Positions 10,113 to 20,277 of a stretch of 64,000 bases of DNA are shown piece after piece (position 1 is the first letter of the stretch; the number at the start of each line of letters is the position of its first letter). The position numbers were made by a program, and so were the translations under genes. The DNA is taken from NCBI GenBank assembly GCA_021292165.1, contig JAHFWL010000296.1:1-64000 (forward strand). The letters are read 5' to 3'. A model generated the notes under the pieces. That model was not told the DNA's origin, ran no database searches, and worked only from the letters and a program-made list of their open reading frames with translations. Source of the DNA: Shinisaurus crocodilurus (lineage: Eukaryota > Chordata > Lepidosauria > Squamata > Shinisauridae).

Positions 10113-11450
10113 TCCTCCTGTGTGGAATCACTCAGCCTTAGCTCCAGGTAAGTGTGCACAGGACTGCAACTTGAGATCTCATTCTGAAGCAGCAATGACA
10201 CCCGTCACTCTGTTTCAGCTGGATTCACATCCAGTGTTCCATACCTGCCCAGAATTCACAGGTGGAAATAGGGGCACGTGTATCACGAAACTGCTCCTCT
10301 CTTTACACATTGCAGGAGGCTCTTCATTGCCTGCTGTCTATTGTATTAATTTAGCTTGCAATAGCTTGTCCTGCACTGGCTTCTGTTTTGATGCAGGCTA
10401 TGCGCTAAAGATCCAATATTACATGAGCAGGGTTCAGGTTGCACAGTGGGAGTTTCCCTCCCCCCTCCTCCTGCACCCCCCCAAATCTGATCTAGATTTG
10501 GGGGTTGAGAGAGGGGCCCAGGAAGGAGGGGATAATTTGTTCTATCAGTGGTGTCTGTTCCATTGGTGAAAGGACACTGTTGGATACAATCCAATGTCAC
10601 TTGCCATAAGTAAAAATTTCAGAGCTTTCTTTTCCTTTTAAAATGAGAATGTTTTAGTATAATATTTAATCTCACAATGGTTCAGACTGTCCTTATGATA
10701 GAATAGCTGGAGGGGGGATTTAGGAAGCATCCCCACTAAACACTGGAAAAATACAGAGAAGCCTTCCATTGGGTCCAGGAAGGTTTAGGATATAAACAGA
10801 TTCATTTTCCAAGTGAGAAGTGATTTGCTAGCAACCAGGCACTTTTTCTCCAACCCAGTTGAGCCATCATGCACCATCTAGTCTCAAAAACATTCCATTA
10901 CTGTGGAGAAAGCCTGAGCACCGCAGGTTGAACCCTGACATAGTTTTCCCCTTTCGCTGACACCCCTCTTCCCCCCAACTTTCTGCATAATCCCCACCCA
11001 GGGGACAGGAGACACAGTCTGGGCAGACCAGTTGTACGTGGTCACATCTGCATACCCTCAATAGGGCGCATATATATCTAGCCTCCAGGAAGGGCATAAA
11101 CATTCCAGAGGTGGGGAGCAGTCAGTCTCAAAGAGCTGCAAAGTACCCCAAAGTATCCAGGAGATGCCAGCATCCAAGAGGTGCCACCACTCCGCAGGGC
11201 GGAACCAGCCCACCTGGTCATCAAGGGCAGGGAGGGGGCCGAGGGAGGGTAGAAAAGACCAGTCCTCAAGAACAATGGGTTGTTGGGAAGACGGTGCAGG
11301 CTCGCACAGGTCAGGTCTCTGACTCCGGTCAGGACCAAGCAACTTCCAACCCCGGGCAGGGCGCTTGTAGATCGGCTGCATAGACCGCTACACTATTTTC
11401 CGTAAGTGAAATTCTCTGATGTGAAGTTATTCTCTGTATTAAGTAAGCCT
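10113..11450. other. Unit A-only intergenic sequence, no gene seen
   Basis: Overlapping frames of 65-149 codons lie on both strands with no domain, no conserved copy elsewhere in the window, and no splice context I trust. The matching place in unit B (about 41970-42357) has unrelated sequence. Confidence 0.5.
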
Positions 11451-11735
11451 CTATCTCGTATGTGGATTGAAGCCTTCCTCTTCAGTGATTTTTATGGACT
11501 ATTCTGTTTATACTGTGAAATTCCTGGTAGTCTATAAGTTCTGCTCCATTAAAGTCGTTGTAAATAAACCTATTTCTGACCTCAACACGATTCTTTGTCA
11601 ATGGCTGGTCGCGGTTCTGTTTAAAGCGCACAGAAGAACAAAGGGCATTTTCTCAGTGCCGGTTAACCCCTAAGTGCCAAACTTGCGCCAAGGACCGGTT
11701 TGGTCCTCCACAATTACATTGTCCATCATGCTTAC
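11451..11735. other. Flank and intron of signal exon b
   Basis: This aligns with 42358-42647. It contains AATAAA-type signals in the plus orientation near 11565 and resembles the end of a repeat, so the intron downstream of exon b was probably invaded before the duplication. No second exon is visible. Confidence 0.45.
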
Positions 11736-11793
11736 CTAGACCAACCAGAAGCGACAAGAAGAGAACTATGAAAAGAATGGACAAGACCCTCAT
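11736..11793 (-). CDS. Beta-defensin-like signal-peptide exon b (unit A)
   Basis: This minus-strand 58-nt exon, ATG at 11793-11791, encodes MRVLSILFIVLFLSLLVGL plus one base of a Gly codon. A strong donor GTAAGC follows at 11735-11730. Length, phase and leader composition match exons a and c, supporting one family. Upstream on the minus strand lies a pyrimidine tract ending in CAG (11819-11831), which could be the acceptor for a separate 5' UTR exon, as seen in many sauropsid defensin genes. Unit B differs by two residues. No mature exon was identified. Confidence 0.65.
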
Positions 11794-12659
11794 GGTAGAA
11801 GTTGTGTTTTGGAGCAACTGAAAGAGAGGCGATAAAAAGAGACAAGTCATAATTCCGAGTAAGACACAAGCTCTTATTTGTCATCCATTACTAACAGGAG
11901 AATTCAGTGGGAGAATGTGTGGAGGGTAGGATTAGACCTGTCACAAGTAAAAAGCTGTAGCACCCTCTTTTGGCCACACCTGGCTGAGCTGTAGTAATTC
12001 CAAAGCATAAAACAACAATAACAACGCAATAAAATGCAGACAAAACATGGAAGCAATGGATATTGTAGTTATCAGCCACATAAGAGATGCACCTCTTAGG
12101 ATGCTAACCAAGATGTCAGAGTCAAAGATGAAATGGGAACAAGCACAGGGGTTCACATTTAATTTACAGAGAGTCCTTATTCACCTCCTGATTGTGGGTA
12201 GTGGTGAAACCCTCAAATTTGTTGAGAATTCTTTTTCATGTGGAATTCATGTTCTTCTGTTTGATCCAGAAACCACACTGCAATAGTGTGGACTCCCAGG
12301 TAAGTGTGCTTAATTTTGGTAAGTATCAGTGGTTCCAAATTGGATTAAAATAGGGGGAAAACACTCTACAAGTGGGGATACACAAAGAATTGTGCATGAA
12401 TGGAAGGACCACAAAACGCCTCTCTATACTTTTACAACCTTATTTCCTACAGTGAAATATAACTATTTTCAACAGTGGCCCTGTAATACTCACAGTCCTC
12501 TAAGATTCCAGCATGGGACAAAGATACTCCAGCTGTTTGTAAATCAGGCGTTTCTTGCTTCAACTCACGGTGTCAGGCAGACAATGTCATGGCCACTTCT
12601 AATTCCCTTATATTCTTTACTACTGCAACGTGTTCTCCTGCCACTGGCTCCATTTTAAA
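11794..12659. other. Upstream region of exon b, no other gene seen
   Basis: This aligns with 42706-43374. Unit B lacks about 220 bp of it (about 12195-12410). Short frames in both copies shift relative to each other, so they are not maintained. Confidence 0.5.
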
Positions 12660-12850
12660 CTTTCCAGTTTTTCCTGAACACTGCCTGCCTTGACATACTT
12701 AGCAAAGAGTTCAGCTTAAGCAAAGAGCAGCAGCGAAGACAAAAGTGAACAGAATGTATCCCAGCCAGACAGCCGAGAAATTAAGGCGGCTTCCAGATAG
12801 AGAACAGCACTAGCCACACACTTGGGCATGCCAAATATAGCTCTGGAGGC
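12660..12850 (-). pseudogene. LINE reverse-transcriptase C-terminal fragment (unit A)
   Basis: The minus-strand frame encodes a remnant also seen, longer, at 43375-43740. It resembles the region after the RT domain of the LINE at 28095-30335 (shared GGNFIPAA, LFGA and LEAGL...L patterns in the unit B copy). It is truncated here at a CR1-like tail. Confidence 0.6.
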
Positions 12851-13015
12851 ATTCAAGGTGCTCGACCACTCTTGTCATGGATGCTTGATTTGGATTCCTG
12901 CATTGAGCAGGTGGTTGGATTTGATGGCCTTATAGGCCCCTTCCAACTCTATTGCCGGACTAGATGGTCCCTTGGTCTGATCCAGTATGACTCCTCTTAT
13001 GTTCTTATGATTAAA
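12851..13015 (+). mobile_element. CR1-like LINE 3' end (unit A)
   Basis: GGCATTCAAGGTGC, TTGATGGCCTTATAGGCCCC and CTCTTATGTTCTTATG are characteristic of the CR1 3' untranslated region. The unit B copy is 44165-44345. Confidence 0.75.
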
Positions 13016-13061
13016 ACTTCTGAGTGAATTGAAAGAGACCCCCTTATCTGTTACTCCACAC

Positions 13062-13082
13062 AGACACACACACACACACACA
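13062..13082. repeat. (CA)n microsatellite
   Basis: A CA dinucleotide run in module M3. Length variants are at 44387-44411 and 25544-25577 in the paralogous modules. Confidence 0.9.
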
Positions 13083-13238
13083 GAGAGCTCTGTGGTCCTC
13101 CTACATACTGCACACAACAGTTTCATGGCAAGCTTGTTTGTATTCAAACAAGGGACAGAAAAGAAAATTTCTAATTTTGCCAAGTTGCACCTCCGTGGAA
13201 AATATTTTCTGGAGCCAGATGAATGCTGATTCACATGT

Positions 13239-13336
13239 CTAGAATGAAGGATGAAGCGGTTGTAGAAAGAGAGACAAACCATTTGCCAGTTGCCCCAACA
13301 TTGTTGAGTAGGTAGCCAGTGGGCCATCACTGGAGC
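13239..13336 (-). pseudogene. Candidate degenerate defensin second exon (unit A, module M3)
   Basis: On the minus strand a good acceptor (TTATATTTCTGCAG, ending at 13337) opens a stretch conserved in three other modules. The frame that continues the phase-1 signal exons has no cysteine and stops at 13239. Another frame keeps Cys codons in QQC, MVC and a basic KYFPRRC ending. This is the pattern expected if a cysteine-rich cationic exon decayed by frameshift, but the match to the beta-defensin spacing is weak. It could instead be unrelated conserved intergenic DNA. Confidence 0.28.
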
Positions 13337-13475
13337 CTGCAGAAATATAACAAAACAAAAGAAAGTCACTTCTTAGTTCTATATAACTATACAGCCAGTT
13401 GTACAACACATTCCAAGTGTCCAAAGTAGTTCAGTTGCATTTTCCTAAGTATCCAGAGTGAGCAATTGTGCAGTA

Positions 13476-13740
13476 TCTGTGCGGCGTAGTGGTTAGAGTG
13501 CCGGAGTACAGCCAATGAGTCCCAGGTTCAAATCTCTGAAGTTGCCGTGATTGATATTGGGCCAATCACCATAGTTGAGCCAACACAGACATGTTGTCTG
13601 GATAAAAAGTGATAGTGGTGGGGAATACCTGGCATGGTACCCCGAGCTCCTTGGAAGGTGGACGGGATAAAAGCAACACTTTCTAATATGAGCCTGGTAT
13701 GGCAGGTCAGTCAGTATTATACCCATACTGTTTGGGAATG
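13476..13740 (+). mobile_element. tRNA-headed SINE, old Sauria-like (unit A)
   Basis: GTAGTGGTTAGAGTGCCGGA followed by GGTTCAAATC forms A and B boxes, and GGGCCAATCACC matches the SINE body. It is more diverged than the copy at 2289. Paralogs are at 44812-45075 and, older, 25976-26220. Confidence 0.65.
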
Positions 13741-14165
13741 AAAATGCATTGAGACTGAGAGAAACAGGCTTGCTGAAGGGTCAGTCTAGGTGAGACACCA
13801 GTCGTGCAATTAGACATTGTGTCAATGGCACTTTAAAAGTCAACGGCGCATCAGTCCTCTTCAGTGATTCTCCCCCATCTGTAGTGGAAATGCATAGAGG
13901 GTGGAGTAGAGCTATGTCTGCTGGTCCTATCCCAACATGGCCACCTCCAGCGCTCCCGGTTTCAGGGTGCATATTGCGGACCTTTGTAAAGAGGCCCCTA
14001 AATGTGCTTGGCTGCTTGTTCATAGGTGGCCCCGTGCAGACATTAGGAGCTCAAGGAGAACTTCAGACATCAGGAAGTGAGGTGTAAGATCGTGGACACT
14101 TCCTGGTGTGCAGGAAATGCTGCCTATTCGTCTATGCCTATGGTATTGATAGCAAGCTATCTAAA
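13741..14165. other. Module M6, no gene seen
   Basis: This aligns with 45075-45495 in unit B and, more distantly, with 26560-26770 and 47850-47940. M3, the SINE and M6 keep the same order at 13-14 kb, 25.5-26.8 kb and 44.3-45.4 kb, pointing to an older duplication inside the unit. Confidence 0.5.
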
Positions 14166-15200
14166 AGTGGGCTAGATTAGCAAGCTATCTAAAAGTGGGC
14201 TAGATGGAACAACTATCAGGTGGATCCACAATTGGCTACAGAATCGGACTCAAAGAGTGCTTATCAATGGTTCCTTCTCAAACTGGGGAGAGGTAACGAG
14301 CGGGGTACCACAGGGCTTGGTCCTGGGCCCAGTGCTCATCAACATTTTTATTAATGACTTGGATGAGGAGGTACAGGGAATGCTTATCAAATTTGCAGAT
14401 GACACAAAGTTGGGTGGAACAGCTAATACTCTGGAAGACAGAAACAAAATTCAAAGTGATCTCGATAGGCTGGAGCGCTGGGCCGAAAACAACAGAATGA
14501 CATTTAATAGGGATAAATGCCAAGTGCTGCACCTAGGGAGAGGAAACCAAAATGCAGAGTTACAGAATGGGGGACACTTGGCTCAACAATACTACAAGTG
14601 AGAAGGATCTTGGAATGGTGGTAGATCACAAACTGAATATGAGCCAGCAATGCGATGTGGCTGCAAAGAAGGGAAATGCAATTTTGGGCTGCATTAATAG
14701 AAGTATAGCTTCCAAATGGCGGGAAGTGATAATTCCCCTTTACTCTGCACTGGTCTTGAGTACTGCTTCCAGTTCTGGGCACCACACTTTAAGAAGGACG
14801 TAGACAAACTGGAGAGGGTTCAGAGGAGGGCAACAAGGATGATAAAGGGACTGGAAACAAGGCCCTATGAGGAGAGACTGAAAGAACTGGGCATGTTTAG
14901 CCTTCAGAAGAGGAGACTTGAGGGGAGTTATGATCGCACTCTTCCAGTACTTGAAGGGATGTCACACAGAGGAGGGCCAGGATCTCTCTCGATCATCCCA
15001 GTTTGCAGGACACGGAACAATGGGCTCAAGTTACAGGAACCTAGATTCCACCTAAACATCAGGAAAAATTTCCTGATTGTCAGAGCAATAAGACAATGGA
15101 ACCAGCTACCTAGGGAGGTGGTGGGCTCTCTCGATCTGGAGGCATTCTAGGTGCAGCTGGACAGCCATCTGTCAGGGATGCTTTGACTTGGGTTCCTGCA
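14166..15200 (+). pseudogene. CR1-family LINE ORF2 fragment (unit A)
   Basis: Three overlapping frames (14257-14601, 14552-14803, 14716-15150) together give the reverse-transcriptase core with SGVPQG, NDLDEEVQ and the catalytic FADDTK box, then the thumb and C-terminal region. Frameshifts near 14590 and 14800 make it non-functional. The 3' end is cut short at a TG microsatellite. The unit B copy (45500-46600) has a longer continuous frame. Confidence 0.88.
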
Positions 15201-15243
15201 TTGATGTGTGTGTGTGGTGTGTGTGTGTGTGTGTATGTGTGAA
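15201..15243. repeat. (TG)n microsatellite at a rearrangement junction
   Basis: A run of TG with interruptions joins the CR1 end to the internal Copia fragment. Unit B has no such junction, continuing instead into about 4 kb of other sequence (46560-50570). Confidence 0.85.
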
Positions 15244-18011
15244 TATATGAATAATACATTCAAGAAGTTTTTGGTGGCTGAGGGGATTGGGCACAAGGTG
15301 ACAGCCCCCAACTCTCCTTTCCAGAATGGTGTAACAGAAAGACACAACAGAACACTCCAGGACATGATGAGGGCTGAATTGGCTGACTCCAAGTTGGGAA
15401 ACCATTTCTGGGGGGAAGCACTTTCTAATGCTAACTATTTGCTGAACAGATTACCTAATTCCACAACTGGGAAAACTCCATATGAAATGTTTCATGGAAG
15501 GAAGCCAAAGATAGCACATATATGAATTTTTGGGTGCAAATGTTTTGTTCATGTACAGGCTCAAAACAGAACAAAGCTGTCTCCCAGAGGCTTTGAATGC
15601 TTTCTGCTGGGGTATGATGGACAAAGAAAAGGTTACAGACTGTGGTCACCAAAACACAAGGTAATTCTGAGCAGAGATGTGATTTTTCATGAACAAACAC
15701 ATGAAAAGCAACAGCTGGTGGTTTTGCCAATGCATTCAATGGCTGAGACACAGCTGGATCGTTCTGAAACAGAACATGCCACTGAGCAGATACCTGAGGA
15801 ACAGGGGGGGGGGGGAGGTGAGCCATCTCTGAGGCGTTCAACCGGAGAACGTAAAGCACGTGTTAGATATCAGGATGAATTCCAAAGTGGTAAAACTGTT
15901 GAACATAAAGCTCTTAAAGTTGCTTTTGGACCCCCAAAGTTTTGAAGAAATCCAAAGCATGGAACCAGCAGTGAGAGATGATTGGTTTGAGCCCATGCAG
16001 GATGAAATCAATGCCATGCATGTAAACAAAACATGCAGTCTGGTATCTTTACCTGTGGGGCGAAAAGCCATCATCTGTAAATGGGCGTACAAGGTGAAAC
16101 AAAATGACAAGGGGCAGGTGGAAAGGTACAGGGCAAGGTTGGTGGCAATGGGGATTGCTCAAAGGCATGGAATAGATTATGATTCCGTGTTTGCACCACC
16201 AACAAGGTATGCCATAGTGATGATTGTTGTTGAAACTTGCATCAGAAAAACAAATGATGGTATCTCATTTTGATGTGAACACTGCTTTCCTATATGGTGA
16301 TTTACAGGAAGAAATCTACATGGTACAACCACAAGGTTTTGTAGAAAATCCTGAGCTTGTGTGTTGGCTTAATAAATCCATATATGGCTTGAAATAAGCA
16401 GCATGCTGCTGGAACAAAACAAAACAAAACTGGACAGTGTTTTGGTTAGTTTGGGATTCAAACAAAGCAAAGCTGATCACTGTCTGTACACATGTCACAC
16501 AGAATTGGGGCAGTGGGTTTTCTACTGGTATTTGTAGATGATGTCTTATTGATCACAGAATCAGCTGGTCAACAAGACAACATTGCAAAAGAATTGCAAG
16601 CACACTTTGAACTGAAAGATCTTGGTTTGGTTAAACACTATCTTGAAATGCAGCTATCCCAGGATGAGGAGGGATCTTTCTTGGTTGAGCAAAGTGGGAA
16701 AATTCAGAAATTGCTAGAGAATCATGGGTTGGAGCTGTTGGGTTTTGCATAGGCAGAACGAGATTACCACCTGACATCAGGATTATCACCTGACATGGAG
16801 GATGTCTCTTGAGATGAAGTACACAAAGTCTTTAGTCACGAGACCTAGTCTCAAGGTGATATGACTCAGCAGCCTTGGACAGGTTTGGAATCAACATGTT
16901 GATGAATAGGTTATACAACTGGGGTGAGTAATATCCTATGTATAGGTGCAGGGTCTGTGGTATAAATCTAACACACTTGTTGATAGCTTCACTCCTCTCT
17001 CTCCTCTCGTCTCACTCGACTTGACTTGTTCTGGACTTCACTTCATCTAGCCTTACCACTGGGGTATTGGATTTGTATCTGCAATGATGTAGTGAGTAAG
17101 AGATGCATTGCTTGCCTTAATCCCATGTAATTGGGTTTTACAAATAAACTCTTTAATCTTTATTAACTGCTGTTATCTCCTCCTTCCGCCTGCGTGACTG
17201 GGACTGAGGGTCACTGGCTAGGGAAGCTTTTGAACCCGGGTCAGTCCAGCTCTCACAGGAGGATTGTAATCCAGTTACCACTCCAATGACTCTTGAATAT
17301 CAAAAACACACAGATAACACTGAATTTGAAGATATTGGAAAATATCAGAGTGTTATTCGATGTATTTGGCGAATGTGAGTAGGCCTGACATCAGCAATGC
17401 TGTAAACATCCTTAGCAGGAAAACACAAAATCCTTCTATGTATGATTGGCTCACTGTGAAGCGTGTGTCGAGATACATAAAAGGTTCCATGAATTGCAAA
17501 CTGAAATTGTCAACACACACAGAGGGAGGTTTTTGTGTGTACACAGATGCTGATTGGGGCTCTGCAACAGACAGGAAATCCACAAGCGGGACTGTGTTCA
17601 TGTATGATGAAAGTCTCATTGATTGGTATACAAGAAAACAATCCTGTGTGGCTGTGTCTAGTGCAGGATCTGAATTTATCAGTTTATTTCATGCATATAA
17701 TGAGGTTGATTGGTTCAAACAATACTGATTTGCAATTACCAGTAGCCAAGGCTGTTACAATTTTGGAAGACAACCAAGCTTGTATTAGCATGGCAAAAAC
17801 TGCAAAGTGTAAGCCAAGAACCAAACACATTGATGTACGTTACTCTCATGCAAAGAACTGTATTCAGAGAGGGTGGGTGACACTCACATACTGTGCAACA
17901 GGGGACATGGTGGCAGATCTTTTTACAAAACCATTACCTGTAGTAAGACACAGGATGCTAATGTCGGCGCTAGGCCTCATTGAGTAAATGTCAAACAAAT
18001 TGTACTCAGTT
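15244..18011 (+). pseudogene. Decayed Copia retrotransposon pol fragment (family 2)
   Basis: Starting inside the integrase core (FKKFLV...NGVTERHNRTL), it continues through the Copia linker (GKTPYEMFHGRKPK), RT pieces (IYGLK, FVDDVLLI) and RNase H (YTDADWGSATDRKSTSGT, EDNQACISM, TKHIDVRYS), ending at 17987. Stops and frameshifts occur near 15525, 15945, 16270, 16395 and 17725. A polypurine tract follows at about 18010-18022, but the 3' LTR is missing after about ten bases and no 5' LTR or gag is present. The protein differs throughout from the unit B element, so this is another family, not the same insertion. Confidence 0.88.
16736..17257 (+). mobile_element. Solo LTR nested in the Copia fragment
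   Basis: A 522-bp block runs from TGTTGGGTTTTGC to CAGCTCTCACA, beginning TG and ending CA. It has a TATA-like GGTATAAATC and a polyadenylation signal (ACAAATAAACTC near 17142). It splits the Copia RT reading between NHGLE and NPV...TPMT. Flanks GGAGC (16731-16735) and GGAGG (17258-17262) read as a 5-bp target duplication with one change. It is probably an endogenous-retrovirus or Gypsy-type solo LTR; the family is unknown. Confidence 0.72.
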
Positions 18012-18064
18012 TGTGGGGGGTTGTTGTGATGTGCAAGCCCAGGGTTTTTCACGCTTTGACCTAC

Positions 18065-18105
18065 CTGGGCTAACCAAGAGTGCAAATGAGAACACCAATT
18101 GAGAT
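18065..18105 (-). pseudogene. Start-less signal-peptide exon d (unit A)
   Basis: The minus strand reads LVFSFALLVSP in the frame and donor context (CCAG then GTAGG) of exon c, and the intron beyond is also recognisably similar (CTTGCCTC...ATGCTA...TAATTATAGAA against TTTGCCTCATCATGCTAGTAATAGAA). The ATG and first codons have been replaced by unrelated sequence. It is therefore an old tandem duplicate of exon c that can no longer start translation. Present also in unit B (50597-50637). Confidence 0.6.
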
Positions 18106-18531
18106 CTCCAGATCTCTTCCTCAGGCGTGATGCCAATCTTGGGACTCTGAATTTGCAGAATGTGTAACTTCACCATAAAGTCAAGGATTCCCCCCACCCC
18201 CGTCGCCCCCTTCACCTGCTTTTTCATAAGACACACATATGGGACACTTAATTTGCAGAGCCGGCTTCCAAAACCCAATTTTTCCCAGCCCACCACAAGT
18301 GTGGAAATGGGAGAAATGGAGAGCCCTGCAAATGCGCCTTCCTGATCGTTTCCCCCGCAAAAGCTTTCCCACCCCCATCCCTTGGCTCAAAGTGGCCAAG
18401 GGGGCAGTTTCAAGGGGGAGAATAAGTGGGAGAGGGAAGGGTGAAGCACCTCTTCCTGACCACCAGTTTTCTCTCAGAAATGCTCCTTCTATTACTAGCA
18501 TGATGAGGCAAACCAAGGAGTTTTCTCCTAC
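18106..18531. other. Interval between signal exons d and c (unit A)
   Basis: This aligns with 50638-50910 plus 56278-56435. On the minus strand an acceptor-like TTTGCAG at about 18330 precedes a stretch containing LCKLSVPYVCLMKK, vaguely like a defensin C-terminus with one cysteine missing. A one-base difference between units shifts the frame, so I do not call an exon. The stretch 18373-18377 (CCCCA) is the empty target site of the unit B Copia element. Confidence 0.45.
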
Positions 18532-18589
18532 CTGGAGTAATCAAGAGTGCAAATGAGAAAACAACAAACAGAAGGAGAATCTTCGTCAT
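18532..18589 (-). CDS. Beta-defensin-like signal-peptide exon c (unit A), promoter lost
   Basis: This minus-strand 58-nt exon, ATG at 18589-18587, encodes MTKILLLFVVFSFALLITP plus the first base of a Gly codon, with donor GTAGGA. It is the same family as exons a and b. Compared with unit B it has Thr instead of Met at residue 2. The TATA box present upstream in unit B is deleted here and replaced by an AAT microsatellite, so this copy is probably silent. Confidence 0.62.
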
Positions 18590-18649
18590 GGTTGATGCTG
18601 GAATCTCAGGATCGCTGGACAGATGGGACCCCGAACCTGCAAGGAAGCC

Positions 18650-18662
18650 GTATAATAATAAT

Positions 18663-18703
<41 letters not shown>
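18650..18703. repeat. (AAT)n microsatellite beside a deletion breakpoint
   Basis: The run corresponds to 56897-56952 in unit B. In unit A it sits only about 60 bp from the exon c ATG because about 340 bp between two CAAG motifs were deleted. Confidence 0.9.
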
Positions 18704-18706
<3 letters not shown>

Positions 18707-19879
18707 CCCCATCACTGTTGCACACAGGTGGTGATTTTCATGGGAGTCATGCAGGGAGGGCCACCTTTCGCGGCTGTGCCCCCCTCCCGCAGCACTCCTG
18801 TGTGGCAATTAGGCTTTTAAAATCGCTTCCATTGGCACCCATGGAACATTATAATCAGAGCTGCAGAATACTCTGACAGCTGCAAGCTAGGCAGGATGTA
18901 AAATTAATAAGATATGCAAAGACCCATTTCCGAAGTGATTTCCCCCTCCGAATAGGCAGAACACACCCTCCAGGTGCAGCTATGAATGGGCTGAAGAGGG
19001 GTTTTGCAAGTATCACCTTCATGAACCTCATCGACTGGACCGAGCACCCATTCACAGGAAATATTTCCCCTTTGTTTAAGGATGGCGCAACAACACAGTC
19101 CTTTCACTTTAGGCCCAGTTGCATAAACCCTTCTCAGGCTAAGCACAAACACCTAAAAACCTGAGGGGAGGGTCGAATGAAACCCTTTCCCTACATAAGA
19201 CTGTGTGTATGTAGGCACAACAGTAATGTGGGGTAATAACGCCAAGCTGACCACATTGGATTTGGGTAGCAAACAAAATAAAAATCAGTTTATTTTAATT
19301 CCCAAAATCTTAGTTCCAGGAAAAACCCCTTCAAACCTGCCTACCCAACCACCAACAGACAAGACAAGACTACAACAAGAACCAGAATAATAATAATAAC
19401 TGACATCACTCAATCCCCCTTATATACTCCTCCCCCACCTTTTCTAAGACATCGCTAACCACACCCACTCTTTCAACATTCTAGGCTCACCAAACATACT
19501 AATGTTGACATACACCAGGGACCTGAACTGTAAGGTTATGCCACAAATTGGTCTAGTAAAGTACATTGCTGAAGTTCATGGTCTGTGGACCAGAGCTACA
19601 ATTCTCAGCACTTAAGATTTTTTGCGCAGCTATTGTGATTTGGATAATCAGGCATGGCATCAACCCAGGTTTTCTGGATCAATGCCTGCCGTAGTTTGTA
19701 GGGCATATTCAAACAGCTTTGCCCCAAGACACTTGGGCTCTTGGCGCCTCTAGGTTCCGCTGCAGAGTTCCAGCTATTCCCTCCCAGGGAAGGTAAACCT
19801 CAGCATCCTGCTCACCCTCAGTCAATCCCAGAGAGAGACAACGGCTCCTGCAGAGGGTATGGACTGCTGAGTTTCTGAC
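18704..19879. other. Intergenic, shared with unit B, no gene called
   Basis: This aligns with 56953-57090 and 58795-59898. A minus frame of 82 codons with eight cysteines (18904-19152) is open in both units, but most visible differences between copies change the amino acid, so coding is not supported. The stretch 19230-19500 is A/C-rich and may be a repeat. Confidence 0.5.
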
Positions 19880-20060
19880 TGGGTTCGCACCACACAGCAA
19901 CCCACGATGGGCAGCCAGCCATGGTGGGTTGTCGTATCCTTCAAACGTGGCGTCTCCTCCACAGGGTGGCTTAATTTTCCTCAAATAAGCCACCCCGAGA
20001 ACCCATGGCTTGTTGTAGGGTTGTTCATACCCATGATGGGTTGTTGTGCTGTCCGAACCC
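19880..20060. mobile_element. Foldback (MITE-like) element, unit A
   Basis: TGGGTTCGCACCACACAGCA at the left is matched by its imperfect reverse complement at the right (GTGCTGTCCGAACCC), with inner arms CCCACGATGGG and CCCATGATGGGTTG. I could not see a clear target duplication. The paralog is 59899-60079. A related foldback is at 35586-35782, and 49930-50105 may be another. Confidence 0.6.
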
Positions 20061-20179
20061 GGAACAGTGATTTTAACGTGGGTTGTTAAATAAGCCACCC
20101 CAGTTGGGGCATGCTGGGAGTTGTAGCCCGAAAACACCTGGGGACCCAAAAATGGAGAACAGTGCTCTAGACCTGTCCT

Positions 20180-20277
20180 CCCCAACCTGGTGCCCTCCAG
20201 TTGTGTTGGGCTACAGCCCTATAGATGTATTGTTGTACAGTTGTAGTCCAATACTTCTGGAGGGCACCAGTTGGGGG
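20180..20277. mobile_element. Short foldback element with CTGGAGGGCACCAG arms
   Basis: CCCCAACCTGGTGCCCTCCA pairs with TGGAGGGCACCAGTTGGGG at the other end, leaving a loop of about 55 bases. It resembles a widespread amniote hAT-type MITE. Copies are at 60199-60296 and, decayed, about 26784-26905. Confidence 0.62.

Noticed and set aside
18106..18340. Possible defensin C-terminus (LCKLSVPYVCLMKK) between signal exons c and d
   Set aside because: One of the paired cysteines is Val, upstream cysteine spacing is wrong, and a one-base indel between the units puts the motif in different frames relative to the acceptor.
18904..19152. Minus-strand 82-codon frame with eight cysteines, also open at 58858-59106
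   Set aside because: Of the differences seen between copies, about four change the amino acid and one is silent, the opposite of purifying selection. The cysteine spacing fits no defensin pattern, and the frame stays open mainly because the duplication is recent.
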